A DNA stretch of 64,000 nt. It comes from Desulfuromonadaceae bacterium. Its GTDB lineage: Bacteria; Desulfobacterota; Desulfuromonadia; Geobacterales; Pseudopelobacteraceae. Position 1 is the first letter of the stretch. Each line of letters starts with the position of its first letter. Below are positions 7,197-15,472 of this stretch, piece by piece. Under the pieces are notes generated by a model. It had not been told where the DNA came from. It saw nothing but the letters and a program-made list of their open reading frames with translations, and did not search any database. The translations under genes were made by a program, and so were the position numbers. Location of the stretch: positions 186,001 to 250,000 of the forward strand of contig JAQTZV010000001.1 in the NCBI GenBank assembly GCA_028687585.1, read 5' to 3'.

Positions 7197-9908
7197 ATGC
7201 AATTTTTTATCGACCCCTATTTTCCCGATTCCATAAATGCTGTTGGCGATGCCGGAATGGCCGGTTTTGATGAAAAGAGGCCACTGTACCTTTCCGGCTG
7301 CAAAAATTTTCTGGCGAAGTATCGTGAAGATATCAAACAGCTTCATCAGAATGGCGCCAGTGGCGCTGATGTTACGCATCTCCTCAGCGACATGATGGAT
7401 GAATTGCACAATAAATTGTTTCTTTCCATTATTATTGATCTTGGTGGTGGCGATGAAATGCTTGAGCATATCTCGCTGATTGCGGTAGGCGGCTATGGGC
7501 GGGGTGAACTGAATCCTTATTCGGATATTGATATCATGTTTCTGCATGATGGCGTCCTTTCGTCCGCAACGGTCGAAGATATTGCCCAGAAATTACTCTA
7601 TTTTCTCTGGGACATGCGCCTTGACGTCGGTTATTCGGTGCGCATGATCATCGACTGCGTTGAAATGGCGGCGGCCGATGGCACGGTCAAGACGGCGCTG
7701 ATGGATGCCCGTTTTCTCTCCGGCAGCCGGTTGTTGTTTACCACTCTCACCAAGGTCATTTTCAGCCAGATTCTGCCAAAGTCGAGCGACTCCTTTATCA
7801 AAGAAAAAATTGCGGATATGAAAATCCGTCGTGAAAAGTACGGCTCAACGGTGTATCTGCTGGAACCGAATCTGAAAGAGGGAGAGGGGGGACTTCGTGA
7901 TCTGCAGACCGCTATCTGGGTCTCTCGCGTCAAGTACAAATTTACCGAAATGCGGGAGCTGATCATCAAGGGGATCATGAACGATGAGGAACTGGAAAGC
8001 TATCATGCCGCGCTTGACTACCTCTGGCGCATCCGGAACGAGCTGCATTATTTCAACGGACGCAAAAATGATCAGTTAACCTTCGATGCCCAGGTGCATC
8101 TGGCCGGCTTTCTGGGGTATTCGGACAGCGACAGAGTGCTGGCGGTGGAAGATTTCATGAGGGATTATTATCGTCAGGGTAACAAGGTGGAACATTTTGC
8201 CTCTAGTCTGATTTCCCGCTGCATCTGGCGTGATGAAGGTGCTTTGAAGATATTGGGTTATTTCGTCCGGAGGCCGGTCGGTGATGGCTGTTTTGTTATC
8301 AAAGGTGAATTGACTGTCCCGGACGAAACGGTTGTTGAGGGAACCCCGGAAGTCATGATGAAATTTTTTGAGTACTCCCAGAAACACGGGGTCACACTCA
8401 ACGTTCGGGTCAAGGGGCTTATCAGGAAAAATCTGGCCCTGATTAACGACAAATTCCGTCGCAGTCGCGAGGTAAACCAGTCTTTCCTGAATATTTTACG
8501 TTCACCAAAGGGAGTTGCCGACACGCTGCGACTGATGCACCATCTGGAGTTCCTGAACCGCTATCTCCCCGAGCTTGAGCATATTTACTGCAAGGTTCAG
8601 CATGACCTGTATCATATCTATACCGTAGATATTCACACGCTTTTTGCCGTAGAACAGGCGGAAAAAATGCTGAACGGAGAATTCCGGGAAGCGATGCCGA
8701 TCCCCTGCCGGATTGCCTCAGAGATTGGCAAGCCGGAGCTGCTTATTTTATCGGTACTGTTTCATGATATCGGCAAAGGTTCGGGAGGGGGGCATGCCGA
8801 AAAGGGCGCCGCAATGATTCCGACGATTGCACGGCGGATGGGGCTTTCTCGTGAGGATAGTGAGCGACTGGAGTTTCTGGTGCGGCAGCATCTGCTGTTT
8901 GCTCATATTTCACAGCGCCGGGATCTCAATGACGAAAAAATGATTGCCCAGTTTGCCCGTCAGATGGAAACCAGTGAAAATCTCAAAATGCTCTATCTGC
9001 TCTCGGTTGCGGATGTCCGTGCTGTTGGAACGGATGTCTGGACGGCCTGGAAAGCCTCACTTTTTCAGGAGCTGTTTGAAAAAGCCTTTGCGATTCTCGA
9101 TCGCGGCGGATTTCAGCAGGAAGCCAGCAGTGAGCGGGTAACCTCCATGATCAAAAAAGTCACCGACATATTGGAAAACGATTTCCCTGTCGCGGAGACA
9201 CGACGTGAGCTGAAAGCTATGCCGGTGCGATTGCTCCTCTCCACTCCAGCTCCGCTGATTGCGGAGCAAGTTCGTCTGTTGCTTGGCCTGGAACAATCCG
9301 ATATCTTGCTGCGCCTTACACATCGGCCGGAGAGTGGTTATTCCGAATATACCATCTGTGCGCATGATATGCCGGGGATGTTCTCGCGGATCACCGGAGT
9401 TATGGCTGCCAACGGCATAAATATTCTGGGAGCCCAGATTAACACTAGCAAAAACGGTAAAGTGCTGGATGTTCTGCAGGTAAATTCTCCTCAGGGGACT
9501 CTGATCACCGATACGGCCCGTTGGCAAAAAATTGAGAAGGATATGCGCCAGGTTATTCATGGCGAAGTACAGATTGCAACTCTAGTAGCGAAACGGAAGC
9601 GTCCGACCCTCCTGACGGCGCGCCCTGCGCCACGTTTTGCAACCAGAGTTGATGTCGATAATGACGTGTCGGAAGAGTATACCGTCATCGATATCCTGAC
9701 GCATGACAAGGTCGGGTTATTGTATCTGATTACCAGTACTCTTGCTGAGATGGGTCTGTATATCGGCGTCTCGAAAATTTCCACCAAAGTTGACCAGGTG
9801 GCCGATGTTTTTTATGTGCAGGATATTTTCGGCCACAAAATAACTGTTCCTGAAAAGCTGAGTGAAATTTGCAGCAGACTTATGACTGCGATCGATGAGT
9901 GGGTGTAA
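7197..9908 (+). CDS. glnD: [Protein-PII] uridylyltransferase / uridylyl-removing enzyme
   Basis: The 903-residue product has the GlnD domain order. A nucleotidyltransferase domain is marked by GGYGRGELNPYSDIDIMFLH at about 98-117. An HD hydrolase domain carries LFHDIGKGSGGGHAEKG near 522-540. Two C-terminal ACT domains begin near residue 718 (AHDMPGMFSRITGVMAANG) and 831. GlnD senses glutamine and adds or removes UMP on PII proteins, setting nitrogen control. Length matches the family. AAGGA lies upstream of the ATG, and a strong promoter sits at 7104-7132. The next gene follows after 57 bases. Confidence 0.97.
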   Translation: MQFFIDPYFPDSINAVGDAGMAGFDEKRPLYLSGCKNFLAKYREDIKQLHQNGASGADVTHLLSDMMDELHNKLFLSIIIDLGGGDEMLEHISLIAVGGYGRGELNPYSDIDIMFLHDGVLSSATVEDIAQKLLYFLWDMRLDVGYSVRMIIDCVEMAAADGTVKTALMDARFLSGSRLLFTTLTKVIFSQILPKSSDSFIKEKIADMKIRREKYGSTVYLLEPNLKEGEGGLRDLQTAIWVSRVKYKFTEMRELIIKGIMNDEELESYHAALDYLWRIRNELHYFNGRKNDQLTFDAQVHLAGFLGYSDSDRVLAVEDFMRDYYRQGNKVEHFASSLISRCIWRDEGALKILGYFVRRPVGDGCFVIKGELTVPDETVVEGTPEVMMKFFEYSQKHGVTLNVRVKGLIRKNLALINDKFRRSREVNQSFLNILRSPKGVADTLRLMHHLEFLNRYLPELEHIYCKVQHDLYHIYTVDIHTLFAVEQAEKMLNGEFREAMPIPCRIASEIGKPELLILSVLFHDIGKGSGGGHAEKGAAMIPTIARRMGLSREDSERLEFLVRQHLLFAHISQRRDLNDEKMIAQFARQMETSENLKMLYLLSVADVRAVGTDVWTAWKASLFQELFEKAFAILDRGGFQQEASSERVTSMIKKVTDILENDFPVAETRRELKAMPVRLLLSTPAPLIAEQVRLLLGLEQSDILLRLTHRPESGYSEYTICAHDMPGMFSRITGVMAANGINILGAQINTSKNGKVLDVLQVNSPQGTLITDTARWQKIEKDMRQVIHGEVQIATLVAKRKRPTLLTARPAPRFATRVDVDNDVSEEYTVIDILTHDKVGLLYLITSTLAEMGLYIGVSKISTKVDQVADVFYVQDIFGHKITVPEKLSEICSRLMTAIDEWV

Positions 9909-9911
9909 TAA

Positions 9912-9953
9912 CGGGTCAAGGTAGGGCCGCGATCTGTGACCCGCCCTGTTTTT
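9912..9953 (+). terminator. Possible weak terminator after glnD
   Basis: CGGGTCA (9912-9918) pairs with TGACCCG (9937-9943) and CCCTGTTTTT follows. The loop is long (18 bases) and the T-run short, so read-through into the next gene is likely. Confidence 0.35.
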
Positions 9954-9965
9954 GCGGAGTGATTT

Positions 9966-10904
9966 TTGGAAGAGTTTATTAAAATTGTGCTGCAATCGGG
10001 AAAAACCGCTCTGGAATTGGCGCTGTATGTGTTGCTGCCGGTGCTGGTGATCATGATGGCGATGATGAAGGTCGTGGAGGCTCGCGGGGTGCTGGCGCTG
10101 ATTGCACGGCTCGTTCAGCCTCTGCTGCGGGTTTTCGGTGTTCCAGGCGCCGGAGCATTTGCCATCATGCAACTGCTCTTTGTCAGCTTCGCAGCGCCGC
10201 TGGCCACTTTGGCGATCATGGAAAAGGATGGCACCTCCAGGCGACGGATCGCTGCGACCTTGGCCATGGTCTTTACCATGTCCCAAGCAAATGTGGTCTT
10301 TCCGCTGGTGGCGGTAGGCCTGAATCTTGGTGTGGTCCTGTTGACTTCGCTTGCGGGCGGCTTGGCTGCGGCAGCTCTGACCTACTACCTGTTTGCCCGT
10401 TCAACGGGAGATGAAGAACTGCCTGCCGATGAGTTTGTCCACGTCAAAGAAAAAGAGCGTAAAAGTACGACCCTCAACCTGATGATTGTTGGCGGCCAGG
10501 AGGCCGTTCAGGTTATCCTCTCCGCCATCCCCATCCTGATCCTGGCGATCTTTCTGGTGAACTGTCTCAAGAACACCGGTGCCATTGCGCTGGTTGAAAC
10601 GGCACTGTCGCCACTGTTTGCCCTGATCGGTTTCCCGGCCGTTGCTGTATTACCGTTGGCCACCAAATATCTGGCCGGCGGCACCGCTATGATGGGAGTC
10701 ACCCTCAATTTACTGAAGGAGGGGGCAATAACCACGCTGGAACTTAACCGTATGGCTGGTTTTCTTACCAATCCCTGTGATCTGGTCGGGGTAGCGGTGT
10801 TAATTTCGGCAGGTGCCCGTTCTGCTTCAGTGGTGAGACCGGCGATAGCCGGAGCAATAGTCGGGATCGTAATTCGCGGAGTGCTGCATATGATGATATT
10901 CTGA
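9966..10904 (+). CDS. Nucleoside-recognition (GATE) domain membrane protein
   Basis: The best start is TTG at 9966 with GGAG about 8 bases upstream; no ATG gives the complete first membrane helix. The 312-residue product has some eight hydrophobic segments in two similar halves separated by a charged linker (near 155-165), with PGAGAFAIMQLLFVSFAAPL in the first half and ATKYLAGGTAMMG in the second. This is the GATE/nucleoside recognition fold shared with spore maturation proteins SpmA/SpmB and transport gating proteins. Its substrate is unknown. It may be cotranscribed with glnD and xerD. Confidence 0.85.
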   Translation: MEEFIKIVLQSGKTALELALYVLLPVLVIMMAMMKVVEARGVLALIARLVQPLLRVFGVPGAGAFAIMQLLFVSFAAPLATLAIMEKDGTSRRRIAATLAMVFTMSQANVVFPLVAVGLNLGVVLLTSLAGGLAAAALTYYLFARSTGDEELPADEFVHVKEKERKSTTLNLMIVGGQEAVQVILSAIPILILAIFLVNCLKNTGAIALVETALSPLFALIGFPAVAVLPLATKYLAGGTAMMGVTLNLLKEGAITTLELNRMAGFLTNPCDLVGVAVLISAGARSASVVRPAIAGAIVGIVIRGVLHMMIF

Positions 10905-10919
10905 GTTCGGAGCATCTGC

Positions 10920-11807
10920 TTGAACAACTATCTCGACCTCTTCATATCATATCTTGTCGTGGAAAAAGGGCTCTCAAGCAACACCCGGAGCGCCTATAGC
11001 CGCGATCTTGTCCGGTATCTGGATTTTCTCGAAAAATCGGAACGGCAGAAACCATCCGATGTTTGTTCGGCGGATATTGCCGCCTTTATGGCCGTCCTGC
11101 AGAACCTGGCTATTGGCGCGCGTAGTCGTGCCCGTTGCCTGTCCGCTATCCGCATGTTCCACAAATTTCTGATGATCGAGAACTACGCTGACAGTAACCC
11201 AGCCACGATCATCGAAGCGCCGCGCACGCTCCACAAGCTGCCGCAGTTTCTGGACGGCCGCGAGGTTGATGCCCTGTTTGCCGCCTGTGTCGGTGAACGT
11301 GGCGAGAATATGCGTGACCGCGCGATGTTGGAGCTTCTCTATGCAACCGGTCTGCGGGTTTCCGAGTTGGTCAATCTGAAGCTGCGTGAAGTCAATCTTG
11401 ATTCCGGTTATCTGATGACAATCGGCAAAGGCAACAAGGAACGACTGGTGCCGATCGGGGATTCGGCAAAAATTCATGTCGCTGCTTATCTTGCGGCGGA
11501 GCGATGTAAGCTTGACCCGTTGCGGCAGAATAAATTCTTTTTTCTTTCCCGTCTTGGCGGCCCAATGAGTCGTCAGGCGTTCTGGAATATCATCAAGAAA
11601 CGGGCGCTTCTGGCGGCCATTCGGAAGAATATCTCACCACACACCCTGCGGCACTCTTTCGCCACCCATCTGCTCGAAAACGGCGCTGATCTCCGCAGTG
11701 TGCAGATTATGCTGGGGCATGCCGATCTCTCCAGCACGCAGATTTATACTCATGTTACCAGAGAGCGGCTGAAACGCCTGCACCAGCAGATTCATCCACG
11801 CGGTTAG
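10920..11807 (+). CDS. xerD: Tyrosine recombinase XerD
   Basis: The 295-residue protein starts at TTG (10920) with GGAG at 10908-10911. The N-terminal core-binding domain begins NNYLDLFISYLVVEKGLSSNT. The catalytic residues of tyrosine recombinases are present: Arg in ATGLRVSEL near 145, Lys in GKGNKERLVP near 169, HTLRHSF near 240, GHADLSSTQIYTHV near 264-277 with the nucleophilic Tyr. The ending TRERLKRLHQQIHPRG is typical of XerD rather than XerC. It resolves chromosome dimers at dif with XerC and FtsK. It is a housekeeping recombinase here; no mobile element flanks it. Confidence 0.93.
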   Translation: MNNYLDLFISYLVVEKGLSSNTRSAYSRDLVRYLDFLEKSERQKPSDVCSADIAAFMAVLQNLAIGARSRARCLSAIRMFHKFLMIENYADSNPATIIEAPRTLHKLPQFLDGREVDALFAACVGERGENMRDRAMLELLYATGLRVSELVNLKLREVNLDSGYLMTIGKGNKERLVPIGDSAKIHVAAYLAAERCKLDPLRQNKFFFLSRLGGPMSRQAFWNIIKKRALLAAIRKNISPHTLRHSFATHLLENGADLRSVQIMLGHADLSSTQIYTHVTRERLKRLHQQIHPRG

Positions 11808-11844
11808 GCAGCTTGAGCCTGCCAACAGTGTTATCGCAGTTTTG

Positions 11845-11873
11845 TTGACACATTTCAGTAATCAGATTAGACT
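11845..11873 (+). promoter_or_regulatory. Sigma-70 promoter for the HDIG gene
   Basis: TTGACA at 11845-11850 and TAGACT at 11868-11873, 17 bases apart, lie 51 bases ahead of the ATG at 11925. Confidence 0.75.
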
Positions 11874-11924
11874 TCTTCGCTGGTATATATTCTGAAATCA
11901 AACCATCTTTTGGCGTAAGTATCT

Positions 11925-14366
11925 ATGGCTGAATTACCTGGCAGCAAGCAGGAACTGAATACACTGACAAAGCTAAGTCGGTTCGGATCGAATCTGCTTG
12001 ATTCCCTGATCAAGAAGTTTTCCAATCCCGAAACGTCCCGACGCAACAGGTTTATTCTCCTTATTACGACCGCTTTATTGCTGACATTTACGATACTTCC
12101 CCGTCAGAATACCTCTACGCTTTCCTATAAAATCGGTGATATTGCCTCATCAGATATTCGTGTATCCCAGGATATGCTTGTTGAAGCCAAGGCTTTAACG
12201 GAACAGCGTCGCAAAGATGCCGCCAACAACGCTCCGGTGGTGTATAACCTGAGTGATCAACTTGCAGGCGCCCTTCATGACAAATTGCAGCAGGCTCTCA
12301 TAATTGTGCGTTCTGCCGGTGATGAAAATGCCAGGAAGAATGTTTCCCAGTTGCGCGCGGAGCTTGCGCCGCTGCTTGATACCGATGTGAGTGATGCTGA
12401 AATCATGGCGTTGACTCGTATTACCTCTGACAAGCTTTTTCTGGCAAACGCCGCTGAATTGCTTGGTGCGTTATTTCAGCGAAAGATTGTTCTGGATGCC
12501 AACGTTTTTCAGACGGATATCCGGCGTGGCCTTGAAATTTCAGATAACAATGGCCACAAGATTGGCGGCGGTGATTTTTCGACAAATTTTATTGATATTG
12601 ATAATGCGCGCCGCATAGTCAGTCGCTGGAGTTTTAAAGGAGTCGGGAACTCTTCGGATAATTCCCACATTGCGTCAGTGATTGCCAAAATCATGCTGCC
12701 AAATCTCTTTTATAACCGGGAGGCCTCGGAAGTGCGTTCCCGTAGCGCTATGGAAACAGTGCGACCGGTGCTTTTAAAGCTGCAAAAAGGTGAAATGATT
12801 GTGCGGGTAGGAGAACGGATTACTTCCGAACAGGCCCAGAAGCTTGACGCCATATTTGGCGACCATAGTAGCGGTAATTGGGTTTTCAAGGCTCTGGGGA
12901 CGTGTACACTCATAATAGTGCTGTTTTATTTCCCGTATCGATTCGCCTGTAAGAATATTCGAAAATTCAATCCGACCAATAAAGATGTCCTGATTATTTC
13001 TCTACTGATTACCATCAGTTTTATCTGCTTCAAGACCGCTCTTCTCATCACCCATAACATTGGTGCCGTGTTCCCCTCGGTCGACTCATCAAATTATTTT
13101 TATCTGTTTCCGTTTGCAGCCGGAGCGATGATTGTCCGGATTTTTATCAACTCCGAAGTTGCCCTGGTCTATTGTGCCATTCTGGCCCCGCTGCTTGGGA
13201 TCATGTTTGAAAACAACATGTTGGTAATTATTTATTCGCTGCTGGGGGGGATTGTCGGCGCTCATGGCGTTCGTCACTGCACCAGTCGCAGTACGATCTA
13301 CACTGCCGGTATCAAGGTTTCGATTGTCAATCTGGCTCTGGCGCTGTCGTTTCAGACGTTGACGAATGCTATTTTTACCATGCAGACGTTGTATGTTGCC
13401 TTCTTTGCCCTGCTCAGCGGATTTATCTGCGCCGGTTTTGTCTCGAGCTTCATTCCGCTTGTTGAAACGCTCTTTCAATACACCACAGATATTAAGCTGC
13501 TGGAGCTTGCAAATCTTAACTCTCCGGTTCTTCGGGAACTCATGATGAAGGCCCCCGGCACCTATCACCATAGCATTGTTGTCGGAAATCTGGTGGAAGC
13601 AGCAGCCGAATCGATTGGCGCAAATCCGCTCCTCGCACGTGTTTCGGCCTATTACCACGACATCGGCAAGGCGGCAAAGCCGCTCTATTTTATTGAGAAT
13701 CAATCAGGTGAAGAGAACCGACATGACAAACTCTCGCCCAGCATGAGTGCGCTTATCCTGATTTCACATATCAAGGAAGGAGTTGAGCTGGCTCGTGAAC
13801 ACCGGTTGGGGCAGCCGATAATTGACATCATACGTCAGCATCATGGCACCGCGTTGATTAAATTCTTTTACGAGCGGGCCAAATTTCAGGCGAAGTCAGG
13901 CGATCAAGTCGTTGAGGATAAGGATTTCCGTTATCCCGGCCCGAAACCGCAAACACGCGAAGCTGGCATTGTTATGCTTGCAGACTGCGTCGAAGCGGCT
14001 TCCCGTACTCTGGTGAATCCTACCTCTGATCGCATTCAGGGATTGGTTCAAAAACTGATTAATAATGTATTCATTGATGGCCAGTTAGATGAATGCGAGT
14101 TGACTCTTAAAAATCTGCACGAAATAGCCCGTAGTTTTACTACTATTCTGAACGGCATTTTTCATCATCGCGTTGAATACCCTGAACCTGCCCACAAGGG
14201 TGGGGACGGTTTCAAAAAAATTGCAACACGTGAAAACGGCAAAATTGAACAGGGAGTAGCGTCACATGATACTGTTATTGAACAACCGCCAGAGACGCCA
14301 TCATTTCAAGAGCCGGCAGTTAAAAAAAATGGCGGTGAGAATCTTAAGCGTCTTGGGATGTCCTGA
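11925..14366 (+). CDS. PgpH-like 7TM-HD cyclic dinucleotide phosphodiesterase
   Basis: The 813-residue product has an N-terminal membrane anchor (about 42-60), a long extracytoplasmic 7TMR-HDED-like domain (to about 310), seven or so membrane helices (about 320-520) and a C-terminal cytosolic HD domain with TYHHSIVVGNLVEAAA followed by YYHDIGKAAKP near 575-585 and IIRQHHGTALI near 640. This architecture is that of PgpH, which degrades c-di-AMP in Firmicutes; substrate in this lineage is inferred. As in many bacteria it sits directly before ybeY and a diacylglycerol kinase gene. It overlaps ybeY by 101 bases. A promoter lies at 11845-11873. Confidence 0.92.
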   Translation: MAELPGSKQELNTLTKLSRFGSNLLDSLIKKFSNPETSRRNRFILLITTALLLTFTILPRQNTSTLSYKIGDIASSDIRVSQDMLVEAKALTEQRRKDAANNAPVVYNLSDQLAGALHDKLQQALIIVRSAGDENARKNVSQLRAELAPLLDTDVSDAEIMALTRITSDKLFLANAAELLGALFQRKIVLDANVFQTDIRRGLEISDNNGHKIGGGDFSTNFIDIDNARRIVSRWSFKGVGNSSDNSHIASVIAKIMLPNLFYNREASEVRSRSAMETVRPVLLKLQKGEMIVRVGERITSEQAQKLDAIFGDHSSGNWVFKALGTCTLIIVLFYFPYRFACKNIRKFNPTNKDVLIISLLITISFICFKTALLITHNIGAVFPSVDSSNYFYLFPFAAGAMIVRIFINSEVALVYCAILAPLLGIMFENNMLVIIYSLLGGIVGAHGVRHCTSRSTIYTAGIKVSIVNLALALSFQTLTNAIFTMQTLYVAFFALLSGFICAGFVSSFIPLVETLFQYTTDIKLLELANLNSPVLRELMMKAPGTYHHSIVVGNLVEAAAESIGANPLLARVSAYYHDIGKAAKPLYFIENQSGEENRHDKLSPSMSALILISHIKEGVELAREHRLGQPIIDIIRQHHGTALIKFFYERAKFQAKSGDQVVEDKDFRYPGPKPQTREAGIVMLADCVEAASRTLVNPTSDRIQGLVQKLINNVFIDGQLDECELTLKNLHEIARSFTTILNGIFHHRVEYPEPAHKGGDGFKKIATRENGKIEQGVASHDTVIEQPPETPSFQEPAVKKNGGENLKRLGMS

Positions 14367-14736
14367 TGAAACGGAGCTTTCCGTTTCTATTGTCGGAGAT
14401 CGTACCATCAGAATCATTAATCGGGACTATCTTGCCAAAGATCGCCCGACGAATGTGATTTCGTTTTCTCTGCAGGAAGGTGACTTCGGAGGAGTTAATC
14501 CTCATGCCCTTGGAGATGTCATAATCTCGGCCGATACGGCGGCACGTGAGGCCGAAGAGGGCGGGTTAACGTTCTTTGAACGCCTCTCGTTTCTGTTGAT
14601 GCACGGGATCCTGCATCTGTGCGGGTATGATCACGAACGGAGCGGCGAAGCGGAGGCGGTTAGAATGGAACAAAAGGAGCAGCAGCTATTCAGAATTCTG
14701 AAAAAGGAAGGGTTGTTAAACCCAGCCGGTTCATAG
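14266..14736 (+). CDS. ybeY: Endoribonuclease YbeY (rRNA maturation factor)
   Basis: The 156-residue protein carries the zinc motif HGILHLCGYDHERSGE at about 112-127 (three histidines), and RPTNVISFSL near 62-71, both diagnostic of YbeY. I kept the ATG at 14266, inside the preceding gene, because AGGGAG precedes it and the resulting N-terminus (MILLLNNRQRRHHFKSRQLKK) matches the usual NRQ-containing start of the family; the next ATG would drop this conserved region. The enzyme processes 16S rRNA 3' ends. The gene overlaps the HDIG gene by 101 bases, an unusually long overlap. Confidence 0.95.
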   Translation: MILLLNNRQRRHHFKSRQLKKMAVRILSVLGCPDETELSVSIVGDRTIRIINRDYLAKDRPTNVISFSLQEGDFGGVNPHALGDVIISADTAAREAEEGGLTFFERLSFLLMHGILHLCGYDHERSGEAEAVRMEQKEQQLFRILKKEGLLNPAGS

Positions 14737-14792
14737 AGTCGGCCAACTGCGCTGTTGAAGGAATACTGCACGCAGCCCGCACAGAACGGCAT

Positions 14793-15422
14793 ATGCGTAT
14801 TCATTTCGTCGCTGCCATCGTGGTGCTGCTGGCCGTTCTGTTTCTAAAGGTAACTCCGACGGAGTTTGCGCTGCTGGCTCTGTCAATCCTGTCAGTCCTC
14901 TGTGCCGAAATGTTTAACACGTCGGTTGAGGCGGTTGTTGATCTCGTTTCTCCCAACTACCATCCGCTGGCCAAAGTTGCAAAAGATACTGCTGCCGGAG
15001 CCGTGTTGATTACCGCCTGTGGCGCCGGCATCATGGGATATCTGATTCTGGCAAAGTACGTTATGCCGCGCTACGCGGAGGTGCTCGCAATGTATGGTAC
15101 TGTCTCTGATATGGGAACGATTGTGTCAGTGCTGATAGTGGTTATCGTTGTAGTTATTGTAAAGAGTGCCACCGGCACCGGAACCCCGCTTCAGGGAGGG
15201 ATTCCGAGCGGGCACGCGGCCGTTGCCTTCTCGATTGCCACAGCGGTGTCGCTAAATACCCGTGACCCGCTCATATCGCTTTTGACCCTTCTGATGGCTT
15301 CAATGGTGAGCCACTCACGACTGCTGATGAAAATTCATACGATGCGTGAGGTGGTTCTTGGTGCAGGTATCGGTTCCGGCATTACCCTGCTGGTGCTGCA
15401 GCTATTCAAAATGTTCGCATGA
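14793..15422 (+). CDS. Diacylglycerol/undecaprenol kinase fused to a PAP2 phosphatase domain
   Basis: From the ATG at 14793 the 209-residue product begins MRIHFVAAIVV and contains CAEMFNTSVEAVVDL (38-51), the DgkA-type E-x2-NT-x2-E motif, then a PAP2-like half with PSGHAAVAFS near 137-146 and SHSRLLMKIHTMREV near 171-185. Five to six membrane helices are visible. A kinase joined to a phosphatase suggests recycling of a lipid carrier such as undecaprenol. The same frame upstream of the ATG encodes AVEGILHAARTERH, the conserved DgkA N-terminal helix, from about 14733, but with no ATG, GTG or TTG start; see findings. True start therefore uncertain. Confidence 0.88.
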   Translation: MRIHFVAAIVVLLAVLFLKVTPTEFALLALSILSVLCAEMFNTSVEAVVDLVSPNYHPLAKVAKDTAAGAVLITACGAGIMGYLILAKYVMPRYAEVLAMYGTVSDMGTIVSVLIVVIVVVIVKSATGTGTPLQGGIPSGHAAVAFSIATAVSLNTRDPLISLLTLLMASMVSHSRLLMKIHTMREVVLGAGIGSGITLLVLQLFKMFA

Positions 15423-15472
15423 GCAATCACGGTCGAAAAGGCCACATAATCTAGCGGCAAAGGTACGTCTCA

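Noticed and set aside
9912-9953. Strong terminator after glnD
   Set aside because: Stem is only seven base pairs with an 18-base loop and a short T-run; kept only as a weak terminator.
10920-11807. Integrase marking a mobile element
   Set aside because: Sequence and tail fit housekeeping XerD; there are no attachment-site repeats, transposases or phage genes nearby.
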